Shown here: positions 1 to 5,489 of the stretch, one piece after another | Layout: the number at the start of each line of letters is the position of its first letter | Position numbering within the stretch: position 1 is the stretch's first letter | DNA from: an uncultured Oscillospiraceae bacterium | GTDB taxonomy: Bacteria; Bacillota; Clostridia; Oscillospirales; Oscillospiraceae | DNA length: 6,438 bases | Direction of reading: 5' to 3' | Assembly (NCBI GenBank): GCA_934668605.1 | Contig: CAKUNY010000117.1 | Location: forward strand, 1-6,438 | The notes under the pieces: generated by a model | The model's input: only the letters and a program-made list of their open reading frames with translations | The model's database searches: none | Told to the model about the DNA's origin: nothing | Translations under genes and position numbers: made by a program

Positions 1-73
1 GCCGCTTGCAGCTGATCGTATACGTCCGCGGATTGTTCGGCCACACAAAAGACCCGAACCGCATTCTCAGCAT
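1..73 (-). CDS. 5' end of a tail/baseplate-type phage gene (partial)
   Basis: Only the first 24 codons are inside the window, running off the low-coordinate edge. The ATG at 73 has an excellent SD (AAGGAGGG at 80-87, spacing 6), so this is a real start and not an open-frame accident. The protein begins MLRMRFGSFVWPNNPRTYTI and continues SCKR. A second ATG at 64 is possible but is too far from the SD. The FGSFVWPNNPRTYTI opening resembles N-termini of proteins encoded in tail and baseplate regions of Clostridial prophages, which would place it after the tape-measure slot. That resemblance is from memory and the exact role cannot be judged from 24 residues. Confidence 0.7.
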   Translation of the reverse strand, partial: MLRMRFGSFVWPNNPRTYTISCKR

Positions 74-79
74 CGTCTT

Positions 80-87
80 CCCTCCTT
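80..87 (-). promoter_or_regulatory. Ribosome binding site deciding the start of the left-edge gene
   Basis: AAGGAGGG on the minus strand, 6 bases before the ATG at 73. It is near-complementary to the 16S rRNA 3' end and is the main support for the partial gene at the window edge. Confidence 0.85.
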
Positions 88-111
88 CTCAGCAACTAAA
101 ACCTCGTAGAG

Positions 112-135
112 TTTCGCCATCCGCAGATGGCGAAA
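112..135. repeat. Perfect 10-base inverted repeat with 4-base loop
   Basis: TTTCGCCATC (112-121) pairs exactly with GATGGCGAAA (126-135) around CGCA. It lies about 25 bases upstream of the SD of the next gene in transcription order, so it could affect that gene's leader. No T-run follows on the minus strand (the next bases read CTCTACG), so it is not a standard terminator for the operon. Confidence 0.6.
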
Positions 136-188
136 TAAAATCGAAATCCATGTTATCCGGCGGCTCTGCTGACCGGAAACATACCTAT

Positions 189-247
189 CACCTTGCAAGT
201 GTGAGCTTTTCACGCTTCGCGCGAAAAGCTTGCGCGCAGTCAAGGTG
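189..247. repeat. Imperfect long inverted repeat (hairpin)
   Basis: The outer arms CACCTTG (189-195) and CAAGGTG (241-247) pair perfectly. Inside, AGCTTTTC (204-211) pairs with GAAAAGCT (223-230), and CGC (213-215) pairs with GCG (219-221) around a TTC loop, with one A/C mismatch. The segments between outer and inner stems form an asymmetric internal loop. The structure lies 8 bases from the 13-base stem, so the two may be parts of one element. There is no T-run on either side, so it is not a standard terminator. Confidence 0.6.
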
Positions 248-255
248 CAGCCTTT

Positions 256-285
256 TTTCGGAAAAAGTGGTAACTTTTTCCGAAA
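256..285. repeat. Perfect 13-base inverted repeat with 4-base loop
   Basis: The left arm TTTCGGAAAAAGT (256-268) is the exact reverse complement of ACTTTTTCCGAAA (273-285), separated by GGTA. It begins 2 bases after the coiled-coil gene's stop codon in transcription order. Read on the plus strand it is followed by TTTTA, so it could terminate plus-strand transcription. Read in the operon's direction it is followed by an A-run rather than a T-run, so it is not a normal intrinsic terminator for these genes. It could stabilise the mRNA 3' end or be one arm of a dispersed host repeat. Confidence 0.75.
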
Positions 286-287
286 TT

Positions 288-791
288 TTATCCGTAACGC
301 CGCGCATCGCGCTCAAAAAACCGTGAGATTTCCTGCATCGACCGCTGCGACGGGCTCGACGCGATACCGGCAAACTCCATCCGCTGCCGGTAGCTTCCCA
401 TAAGCCCGCCCTCCGCGCTGTCCGGCGTTTTGGAAGTGATATCCACACACTGCCGCCGGGTCAGCTCCGTCATTGCCGCCTCGAGCCTTCTCGTCTGTTC
501 CAGCTGCGCCTGCGCCGAGCGCTCCATCTGCATGCTCTCCAGCCGCATCGTCTGCCGCGCCATCTCCCGCAGCGCCTGCTCGGCAGACCAGCTCTCCGCC
601 GCGCCTATCTCCGTGCCCGCCTGCGTCACTCCCGACCGTTTCTCCCGGCTTTGCGTGCTCAGTTCCTGTGAATCGCCTGTTTCCCGCTCTGCGCGCAGCG
701 TGACCTCCCGAATCTCCGGCTGCGGCGCAGTGTCAAACTGCGCCGCAAGTCTCGTCTGCGCCAGAAGAAGCCGTCTCACATACTCCAGCAT
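288..791 (-). CDS. Coiled-coil phage protein at the tape-measure position (function unknown)
   Basis: Protein of 167 residues. The ATG at 791 is well supported by GAGGAGC 7 bases upstream, although it lies 59 bases inside the chaperone-like gene. The chain is polar, charged and mostly helical. Residues 68-112 form a likely coiled coil (SAEQALREMARQ, MQMERSAQAQLEQTRRLEAA). The C-terminus ends SMQEISRFFERDARRYG, which has the look of a conserved phage motif, then a TAA stop directly beside the repeat-rich gap. A tape measure is expected here, between chaperone and baseplate genes, but those proteins usually exceed 500 residues and carry hydrophobic segments; none is seen. It could be a miniature tape measure, a tape-measure partner or a baseplate adaptor. 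I do not recognise the family with certainty. Confidence 0.6.
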   Translation of the reverse strand: MLEYVRRLLLAQTRLAAQFDTAPQPEIREVTLRAERETGDSQELSTQSREKRSGVTQAGTEIGAAESWSAEQALREMARQTMRLESMQMERSAQAQLEQTRRLEAAMTELTRRQCVDITSKTPDSAEGGLMGSYRQRMEFAGIASSPSQRSMQEISRFFERDARRYG

Positions 792-1401
792 TCCTTAGCT
801 CCTCAAACCGCCTTTCATCAAACCCCGCGTTCTCCTCCGGCAACGCCTCGCCGCACACCGGGCAGAGCCTTCTCTGCGCTTTTTCCCGGCAGCTCGGGCA
901 CATCGCGTCCAGCTTCTCCCGCTCGTCGAGCATCAGCTGCGCCGCGCAGTAGAGATAGTCCCGATCCGTCATCCGCCGCGCCCTTGCCTCTCCCGGCAGG
1001 ACGCCAAACTGCTTCAGAACGCGCCACTTGAGCCGCTCATAGTCCTCCTGAGAAAGCGCCTGCATTGCCTTTTGCGCGTTTTCCTCGCTGCAAGCGGGAT
1101 TTTCCTCCCGGCAGAGCGCCGCGTAGTCCTCCGTCCAGCGCTCGATCTGCTCCACGGAAACCGCCCGCATCAGATCCTCGCCGTCAGCGAACACCCGCGC
1201 GCCATCCCGGTAAACCGCCCGCGCCAGAAGCTCCGCGTTCATCCAGAGCCCCAAGGCCTGCTCATCGTCTCCGCACGCGTCCAATGCCTCCCTGCGCGCC
1301 TGCAAAACCGCAAACGCCGGAACCACACGCAGCTCCGATCCATCCTCCAGCCTTCGTCTCCCGCCTGCCGCAAACATCCTCAAAAACGCTTCGCTTTTCA
1401 T
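733..1401 (-). CDS. Tail assembly chaperone-like protein, two-part, with C-terminal zinc ribbon
   Basis: Protein of 222 residues, placed directly after the tube gene where XkdN or G/GT-type tail assembly chaperones sit. Residues 1-95 look like such a chaperone: a short strand start (GSELRVVPAFAVLQARREAL), an acidic turn, a helix (ALGLWMNAELLARAVYRDG), then VFADGEDLMRAVSVEQIERWTEDYAAL. Residues 108-160 form a second helical part (QEDYERLKWRVLKQFGVLPG, MTDRDYLYCAAQLMLDE). Four cysteines, C168/C171 and C180/C183 (CPSC and CPVC), make a probable zinc ribbon. In many phages the second part is reached by a programmed frameshift; here both are in one frame and I see no convincing slippery heptamer between them. 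The start overlaps the tube stop (ATGA). The last 59 bases overlap the next gene. The chaperone role is inference. Confidence 0.6.
   Translation of the reverse strand: MKSEAFLRMFAAGGRRRLEDGSELRVVPAFAVLQARREALDACGDDEQALGLWMNAELLARAVYRDGARVFADGEDLMRAVSVEQIERWTEDYAALCREENPACSEENAQKAMQALSQEDYERLKWRVLKQFGVLPGEARARRMTDRDYLYCAAQLMLDEREKLDAMCPSCREKAQRRLCPVCGEALPEENAGFDERRFEELRNAGVCETASSGADETCGAV
798..804 (-). promoter_or_regulatory. Ribosome binding site of the coiled-coil gene, inside the chaperone-like gene
   Basis: GAGGAGC on the minus strand, 7 bases before the ATG at 791. It lies within the chaperone-like reading frame and supports the 59-base gene overlap as genuine. Confidence 0.75.
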
Positions 1402-1787
1402 AACAGATTCTCTACCCGGCGGCCAGCTTCAACCGTCACCTTTTCCAGCACATTGCCGCCGACCTCTGCGCTTTCCTGTAAGCTCTTCCACTGGCAGCCC
1501 GTGTAGATTACGTTCCGGTCAGGCTTGCAGATCACCAGCGAAAACTCTCCCATATCCGCGAAGCTCAGCCCGTCGCGAATCGCCTCGTCCGTCGCGTAGA
1601 TCCGCGTCAGCTCCAGCGTATACTGGCTCTGCCCGCGAATCGTCGTCACCGGCTCAGACTGGCCGAACGCGTAAATGGCTTTGCTCTCCCGGCTTGCCGT
1701 CACCTTGTAGCTCTGCACCACTGCCACGCGCACGCCGTCCACTTCCAGATAGATATCCGCCGTCGTCGGAATTTTCCGAATCGCCAT
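1398..1787 (-). CDS. Tail tube protein (XkdM-like)
   Basis: Protein of 129 residues that stacks in rings to form the inner tube of the contractile tail. The ATG at 1787 is preferred to an in-frame TTG at 1802 because GAGGAGG ends 6 bases before it. The sequence is almost all beta: ADIYLEVDGVRVAVVQSYKV, then PVTTIRGQSQYTLELTRIY (47-65), a short helix (DEAIRDGLSFADM), then EFSLVICKPDRNVIYTGCQW and NVLEKVTVEAGRRVE. This matches the tube fold shared by XkdM, T4 gp19 and Hcp, including the strand-rich GQSQYTLELTRIY segment. It lies directly after the sheath gene with an 11-base gap, the standard order in contractile systems, and its stop overlaps the next start as ATGA. Confidence 0.88.
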   Translation of the reverse strand: MAIRKIPTTADIYLEVDGVRVAVVQSYKVTASRESKAIYAFGQSEPVTTIRGQSQYTLELTRIYATDEAIRDGLSFADMGEFSLVICKPDRNVIYTGCQWKSLQESAEVGGNVLEKVTVEAGRRVENLL

Positions 1788-1793
1788 AACCTT

Positions 1794-1800
1794 CCTCCTC
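1794..1800 (-). promoter_or_regulatory. Ribosome binding site deciding the tail tube start
   Basis: GAGGAGG on the minus strand, 6 bases before the ATG at 1787. The alternative TTG at 1802 lies upstream of this site and so cannot use it. Confidence 0.85.
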
Positions 1801-2851
1801 AAACACTGATATGAGCCGTCAGGAAAATCCGGTTCAGCCCATGCACAACCGTAAACTCAAATTCCACCAGACACGTCGTCGGGTCAGATTCCAGCGCCGT
1901 CACCGTCAGATTCTCATATCCCTCGATGACCTCGCGCTCGATGCGGTCTTCCAGCTCCACAATGACCTGGCTTCGGATGGCGTTTCTTGTCAGCGCGTTA
2001 TTTTTCGCCCGCGTGAACTTTGCCCGCAGGCTTCTTCGGATGGCCGGGATCACATCGTCGATGATCAATGTCGTACCCAGCTCGCGGAATGTCGTATCCG
2101 GCGACTGCCCGGTCTTCGTTCTCGTCGTAATGCCGCGCATCACGCTGACCTTGCCGCCCCAGCACTCGAGAACCGTCACACCGCCCGTGACCAATGCGTC
2201 GATCTGCGTGTCCTCATACACCGCGCTCACGCCTGTCACGCCGTAGAGCACCTGTCCGTTGAGCGGCAGCGCCGGGTCAGACTGGTCGGTCAGAATACCC
2301 GCCAGCGCACTTGCCGCCATGTAGCCGCCCGCCGTCTCCGTCTCGCCCCAGACGTAGATGTCCGGCGCAAGCAGCACCATGCGCTCCGAGTTCAGAGCCG
2401 CCGCCCGATCGGTCAGATTCTTCACCGTCGGCGAAGACAGACCCACAAGTCCGATGCACTCCGCGTTCTGCGTAGAGGCCGCCTCCACCGCGTCGCGCAG
2501 CGCCTTCTGTACCGTCTCAAGGCTGCTCGCCGCCACGCAGAAGCTTGCCTCCTTCTGCGCGAATACCAAGGCAAAGGCCGCCTGATAATCCGCCAGCGCA
2601 TCCGCCGCCACCGGGCTTGCCAATACCGTGCCCGCGCCGTTCTGATAGGCGATCTTCGCCATGCGCCCAAGCTCGCTTGCCTCTCCGAACGCCTCCTTCG
2701 CCTCCGAATACGAATGCAGCCGGTACAGTCCCGCCTTCGCCTCCGCCTTGCCAACGAGCGCGATCACGCGCTCGGTCGAGCCTCTTGCAATCACCGACGA
2801 CGCGTCATAGCTCGAATACACGCCGGGTCTTTCATGATACACCAAGCTCAT
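1799..2851 (-). CDS. Contractile tail sheath protein (XkdK-like)
   Basis: Protein of 350 residues that polymerises around the tail tube and contracts on infection. The start is ATG at 2851, with AAAGGAG 7 bases upstream and an ATGA overlap with the preceding gene. The N-terminus (SLVYHERPGVYSSYDASS) has the PGVY segment usual at sheath starts. The middle alternates hydrophobic strands and helices: RVIALVGKAEA, GTVLASPV, ECIGLVGLSS and RMVLLAPDIYV, matching the sheath subtilisin-like domain. The C-terminus has the conserved sheath layout: GKVSVMRGITTRT, ELGTTLIIDDVIPAIRRSL, DRIEREVIEGYENL and VEFEFTVVHGLNRIFLTAHI. At 350 residues it is shorter than B. subtilis XkdK (about 466), mostly in the variable middle. 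This gene makes the tail type clear: myovirus-like. Confidence 0.92.
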   Translation of the reverse strand: MSLVYHERPGVYSSYDASSVIARGSTERVIALVGKAEAKAGLYRLHSYSEAKEAFGEASELGRMAKIAYQNGAGTVLASPVAADALADYQAAFALVFAQKEASFCVAASSLETVQKALRDAVEAASTQNAECIGLVGLSSPTVKNLTDRAAALNSERMVLLAPDIYVWGETETAGGYMAASALAGILTDQSDPALPLNGQVLYGVTGVSAVYEDTQIDALVTGGVTVLECWGGKVSVMRGITTRTKTGQSPDTTFRELGTTLIIDDVIPAIRRSLRAKFTRAKNNALTRNAIRSQVIVELEDRIEREVIEGYENLTVTALESDPTTCLVEFEFTVVHGLNRIFLTAHISV

Positions 2852-3330
2852 TGTACCTCTCCTTTCAGAATGAAATCTGTAAACTCCGTCTCTTCCTCAT
2901 TTGCCAGCGCATAAACATACGCCAGCGCCGTAGCCGTCACCTTGCAGCAGAAGCAGTCCGTCTCCGCCTCGAACCGGCAGCTCTCCATCACCGTTTTCGT
3001 AAGCGTCAGCCCCGGAATTCCGCCGGAAAGCTTCGTCAAAAGCGCGTCGGATACCTCCATGCACCCCTTCGCGCCCAAGCTCTCCGGGCTTACGACCTCC
3101 ATCGTAACCTCCGCCTCCAGCCGTTTCCCGTAGAGCGAAACCGTCTTCCCGTCCGTCTGCGTCACGCCCAAGTACGAATAAAGCCCCGCGTCCGTCGCCT
3201 CCGCCTTTTGGAGTCCAACAGCCACAACCGCGCCCGAAAGCTCCGGAAAATTCCCCTCCGGCATCTGCCGCACCGCCTGAAAGCCTGCGCCCTTCAGCCA
3301 CGTCAGAACCGCCTCGATCAGCTGCTCCAT
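2848..3330 (-). CDS. Tail terminator candidate (XkdJ/YqbJ-like position)
   Basis: Protein of 160 residues. The ATG at 3330 is chosen over the upstream in-frame start at 3456 because GGGAGG lies 9 bases before it and it gives only a 13-base overlap with the head-closure gene. It opens with a helix typical of tail terminators (MEQLIEAVLTWLKGAGF), followed by alternating strands (GAVVAVGLQKAEA, KTVSLYGKRLEAEVTMEVVSP), a helix (CMEVSDALLTKLS) and final strands (CCKVTATALAYVYA). Terminator proteins cap the tail tube and bind the head-closure ring, which fits a location just before the sheath gene. A cluster of four cysteines (C118, C126, C128, C129) is unusual for the family. The stop overlaps the sheath start as ATGA. 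Function is inferred from order and fold pattern. Confidence 0.65.
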   Translation of the reverse strand: MEQLIEAVLTWLKGAGFQAVRQMPEGNFPELSGAVVAVGLQKAEATDAGLYSYLGVTQTDGKTVSLYGKRLEAEVTMEVVSPESLGAKGCMEVSDALLTKLSGGIPGLTLTKTVMESCRFEAETDCFCCKVTATALAYVYALANEEETEFTDFILKGEVQ

Positions 3331-3656
3331 GCCTCGTCGCCTCCCGCCTTCACCAAAAGCGCCCACACAAAGACCGCTTCGTCCGCCAGATACCGCGTTT
3401 CGCACCGCCGCACGATAAACGCCTGCCCCTGCGCCTCTATCCTCTGCCCCACGCAAAGCTCCAAATCCGCCGGGCCAATATACACGTACTGCCCCTTCTG
3501 GATTTTTCCGAGCGTTTCGATGACCTTCCGCGTCGCCTGCCAGCCCTTTTCCGTCACCGGCTGCACCAGCGCCCGGAACGTCCGCGCGCTCTGGCCGTCA
3601 CGCACCGTCACAAGGCTCCCGTAGCCCTGCAAAATGCTCTCAATCAGCGTCTTCAT
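3318..3656 (-). CDS. Head-closure candidate (XkdH/YqbH-like position)
   Basis: Protein of 112 residues. The ATG at 3656 is chosen because it overlaps the preceding stop (GGATGA), whereas a longer open frame upstream runs deep into the connector gene. A short N-terminal helix (MKTLIESILQGYGS) leads into beta-rich sequence: ARTFRALVQPVTEKG, GQYVYIGPADLELCVGQRI (55-73), QAFIVRRCETRYL and AVFVWALLVKAGG. A compact beta protein with a YIGP turn and a closing strand containing WALL is typical of head-closure or stopper proteins that plug the portal channel under the tail (SPP1 gp16; XkdH in PBSX). The gene overlaps the next one by 13 bases. The assignment rests on synteny and the strand pattern; no residue-level signature was confirmed. 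Confidence 0.65.
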   Translation of the reverse strand: MKTLIESILQGYGSLVTVRDGQSARTFRALVQPVTEKGWQATRKVIETLGKIQKGQYVYIGPADLELCVGQRIEAQGQAFIVRRCETRYLADEAVFVWALLVKAGGDEAWSS

Positions 3657-4033
3657 CCGCGTACCCCCACGAACGCGAACCCCTCCGGTCTGCAAAACGG
3701 CCGCATCAGCATTCTGGCCTGCCATTCGAGTTTCTGCGGCGCGCTCATCTGCGACGTATTCTCAAGCCCCGTCGTCTTCACGCTCACATCGCCTACCGTA
3801 AAGCTCTCAATGTTCCATCCCGTCACACTCTTCTGCGCATAAATTCCGACCACCGCCATCCACGCCGCCGCGCAAACAAACACCGTCCGGCAGTCCTCCG
3901 CCGTCACGCCATCCTTGAGCCGCGCCTGCCACTGCGCCGACGCGATCTCGCAAAGCCGCTTCAAAAGCGTCTCATCCGTCCCGGAGGGGGCGGCCTGTCC
4001 GGCCGCCTCATAAATCTCTTCGAGTATCGTCAT
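3653..4033 (-). CDS. Head-tail connector (adaptor) candidate, YqbG/gp6-like position
   Basis: Protein of 126 residues. The N-terminal two thirds are helical (TILEEIYEAAGQ, ETLLKRLCEIASAQWQARL, CRTVFVCAAAWMAVVGIYAQ). A short strand region follows (SFTVGDVSVKT, 78-87), then another helix (SAPQKLEWQARMLMRPFC). Small helical proteins directly after the capsid gene are typically head-tail adaptors that bind the portal ring, as with HK97 gp6, SPP1 gp15 and the YqbG family in skin/PBSX elements. The start ATG at 4033 overlaps the capsid stop as ATGA and has no good SD, so translation probably depends on coupling to the capsid gene. The hydrophobic stretch at 52-65 is part of a helix bundle rather than a convincing membrane anchor. 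Function is inferred from position, size and secondary-structure pattern. Confidence 0.65.
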   Translation of the reverse strand: MTILEEIYEAAGQAAPSGTDETLLKRLCEIASAQWQARLKDGVTAEDCRTVFVCAAAWMAVVGIYAQKSVTGWNIESFTVGDVSVKTTGLENTSQMSAPQKLEWQARMLMRPFCRPEGFAFVGVRG

Positions 4034-5058
4034 CCGATCACCAGCACCTTCGAGGCCTCCGGCATGATCTTGCCGAAGCCCGAGATCGACGTGATGGCCG
4101 CGCGCTCAAGCTGGCGGTCAATGAGCTTGTCATACTCAACCGTCACATCGCCCGCCTGCACCATCTCTAAGGCGTATCGTCTGTCCAGACCAATGATCTT
4201 GCCCGCGTCCACGCAGCTTGCGCGCAGCAGCTCCGCGCCCAGCGGGGTAGAAAGCGCGCCCGTGCCCTGGAAATTAAGCCCCGTCAGCGGATTCTGGAAC
4301 TCGCTCAGACCCAGCATCTTGACCATCGCGTCGGTATTCATCAAAAAGCAATTGAGCTCATACGGCTCAAACTGCGCCCAAAATTCGACCAGCTGCTGAT
4401 AGGTAAGCGTCCCCGCCGTGCCGGTCAGGGGCGACGTGCCGATCGTAAACGTCGATGCCGCATTATTGTTGCCGTCGCCGTTAACGAGAACATCCACCGC
4501 GTCCTTCAGATGCATCGTCTGGATGTACGCGCCGATCTGACGCAGCGTAACGGAAAACAGGTCGAGCTTCTGGAAGCGGATCGCCTCATAGGACGCAACA
4601 AGCATTCTGCCGCGCTTATTGAGCTTGACGAGATTGTCCTTCGTCTTGACCTGCGTGGCCGGGATGCTCGCGCCCTCGGCGACCTGCATGAGCATCTTGT
4701 CCTGCTCCGATGGCACAGAGTATACGCTTCTGTAGTCCATCGCATCGATGCTTGTCGTGCTCGCCGTGATCTTCGGCAGCACATTGTTTTCCTCCATGCC
4801 CTGCTTGACCGCGCGCGCGATATACTCCGGGAACAGAACGCTCGAGTCCATCGTGCGGAAAAATTTCTCCACCGGGTCGGAGTACGCGCCCTTCGCGTGA
4901 ATGTCAAATCGCTTGAGCTGGCGCTGGAACGCGTCGGTTCCCTCGAGCGCCGTGCCTCTGTAGTTTTCGCTCGGGTCGAGCGACTCGAGCACCTGTGTAA
5001 ACGTCTTGCCGCTCTCGCGGTACATGCCCTTTTCCAGCTTTACATGATCAAAACCCAT
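4030..5058 (-). CDS. Major capsid protein, HK97 fold (XkdG-like)
   Basis: Protein of 342 residues forming the icosahedral shell. The start is ATG at 5058, with GGAAAGGAG 7 bases upstream. The layout fits the HK97 fold: a charged N-terminal arm (1-60), a FPEYIARAVKQGM segment (76-88), a likely E-loop and P-domain start around 105-160 (MDYRSVYSVPSEQDK, then ASIPATQ and KLNKRGRMLVASYEAIR), a long helix after 165, a domain rich in Gly, Asn and Thr (193-220), and a closing segment VEYDKLIDRQLERAAITSISG with FGKIMPEASKVLVIG. Such an ending, repeated basic and hydrophobic strands after VEYDK, is common in Firmicute phage capsid proteins. There is no long N-terminal scaffolding domain, so scaffolding may come from the protease tail. 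It overlaps the connector gene by 4 bases (ATGA). Confidence 0.9.
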   Translation of the reverse strand: MGFDHVKLEKGMYRESGKTFTQVLESLDPSENYRGTALEGTDAFQRQLKRFDIHAKGAYSDPVEKFFRTMDSSVLFPEYIARAVKQGMEENNVLPKITASTTSIDAMDYRSVYSVPSEQDKMLMQVAEGASIPATQVKTKDNLVKLNKRGRMLVASYEAIRFQKLDLFSVTLRQIGAYIQTMHLKDAVDVLVNGDGNNNAASTFTIGTSPLTGTAGTLTYQQLVEFWAQFEPYELNCFLMNTDAMVKMLGLSEFQNPLTGLNFQGTGALSTPLGAELLRASCVDAGKIIGLDRRYALEMVQAGDVTVEYDKLIDRQLERAAITSISGFGKIMPEASKVLVIG

Positions 5059-5065
5059 CGTAATT

Positions 5066-5074
5066 CTCCTTTCC
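5066..5074 (-). promoter_or_regulatory. Ribosome binding site of the major capsid gene
   Basis: GGAAAGGAG on the minus strand, 7 bases before the ATG at 5058, within an 18-base leader after the decoration gene. It gives the capsid gene independent, strong initiation. Confidence 0.8.
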
Positions 5075-5076
5075 TC

Positions 5077-5421
5077 TTATAAAAAAAGACCGATTTTCTT
5101 GCTTGCCGCATCGACGCTGACAACAAGGCACGTTCTGCCCGTCGTTGCCGGAACGACCTCGCCGTCCTCATCCGTTGCCAGCACCGCGTAGCCAAGCGCC
5201 GGAGCCGTCGTGCCCGCGTAGCTGACCTCCACGTAGCCTCCCATCACCACATTGGCAGCGCCTCCTCTCACGCTCGAAACGACGCCAATAAAGCTGTCGT
5301 CCTCCCCGCACGCGCCGACCGTGCCGTTCGCCGTTACCTTGCAGACCTTGCCCTCCTGCAAGCCCTCGCCTGCCGCGAACGTCACCATACGCTCGCCGAT
5401 TGCCTCAAAAGAAATTGCCAT
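5077..5421 (-). CDS. Small capsid decoration/head-stabilising-type protein
   Basis: Protein of 114 residues. The ATG at 5421 is preferred over an upstream in-frame TTG because a clear SD (GGAAGGAG) sits 8 bases before it. The sequence is beta-rich, with many Gly, Val and Ala in short alternating strands (KVCKVTANGTV, FIGVVSSV, NVVMGGYVEVSYAG, CLVVSVDAASKKIGLFL) and no membrane segment. Small beta proteins of this size directly before the major capsid gene are usually capsid cement or decoration proteins (DUF2190-like or lambda gpD-like in role). It is separated from the protease gene by 68 bases and from the capsid gene by 18 bases, each gap with its own SD, consistent with high expression. 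The fold is inferred from position and composition; no specific family signature was verified. Confidence 0.7.
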   Translation of the reverse strand: MAISFEAIGERMVTFAAGEGLQEGKVCKVTANGTVGACGEDDSFIGVVSSVRGGAANVVMGGYVEVSYAGTTAPALGYAVLATDEDGEVVPATTGRTCLVVSVDAASKKIGLFL

Positions 5422-5429
5422 TGCTTGTT

Positions 5430-5437
5430 CTCCTTCC
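5430..5437 (-). promoter_or_regulatory. Ribosome binding site deciding the decoration protein start
   Basis: GGAAGGAG on the minus strand, 8 bases before the ATG at 5421. The in-frame TTG at 5439 overlaps this site, which argues for the shorter 114-residue protein. Confidence 0.85.
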
Positions 5438-5489
5438 AAAAATCAATATTTCAGACGCGCCGGAACCTCTCCCAGCGCCTTGTCTGCTC

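Larger units (their letters stand above)
74..287. other. Non-coding gap of 214 bases with several inverted repeats
   Basis: This is the only sizeable gap in an otherwise packed operon. It is visibly richer in A/T than the flanking genes. It contains a perfect 10-base stem (112-135), a weak 5-base stem (156-160 with 173-177, extendable by a bulge), an imperfect long stem (189-247) and a perfect 13-base stem (256-285). I see no convincing -35/-10 promoter pair on the minus strand and no tRNA. A minus-strand open frame of 20 codons (89-151) lacks an SD and covers the 10-base stem, so it is not called. The SD of the next gene lies at 80-87. Confidence 0.7.

Noticed and set aside
89..151. Minus-strand 20-codon open frame (begins MDFDFISPSADGETL) just before the left-edge gene
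   Set aside because: It has no SD, and its codons are largely made by the 10-base inverted repeat. It ends just before the next SD, so a leader peptide is possible, but the evidence is too weak to call.
238..243. TTGACT on the minus strand as a -35 box
   Set aside because: No -10-like sequence lies 16-18 bases downstream, and the site is within the long hairpin.
256..290. Intrinsic terminator of the operon
   Set aside because: In the operon's direction the stem is followed by A-residues rather than a T-run, and downstream genes continue on the same strand. Only plus-strand termination would fit, and no plus-strand gene is present.
6..326. Plus-strand open frame of 106 codons across the left-edge gap
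   Set aside because: It runs through all the inverted repeats and over the starts and ends of two minus-strand genes. It has no good SD.
1811..2914. Long plus-strand open frame of 367 codons opposite the sheath gene
   Set aside because: It is antisense to a clearly recognisable sheath protein. Its translation is rich in Arg and His without domain character, as expected for the complement of a GC-rich gene.
2545..3624. Plus-strand open frame of 359 codons opposite the sheath start, terminator and head-closure genes
   Set aside because: It crosses several minus-strand genes with good SDs and has a Pro/Arg/Ser-rich composition typical of a shadow frame.
5077..5090. T-TTT-TTA slippery-like heptamer at the end of the decoration gene
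   Set aside because: A -1 shift there would add only about 10 residues before a stop and would not fuse to the capsid frame. It is more likely chance from Phe/Leu codons.
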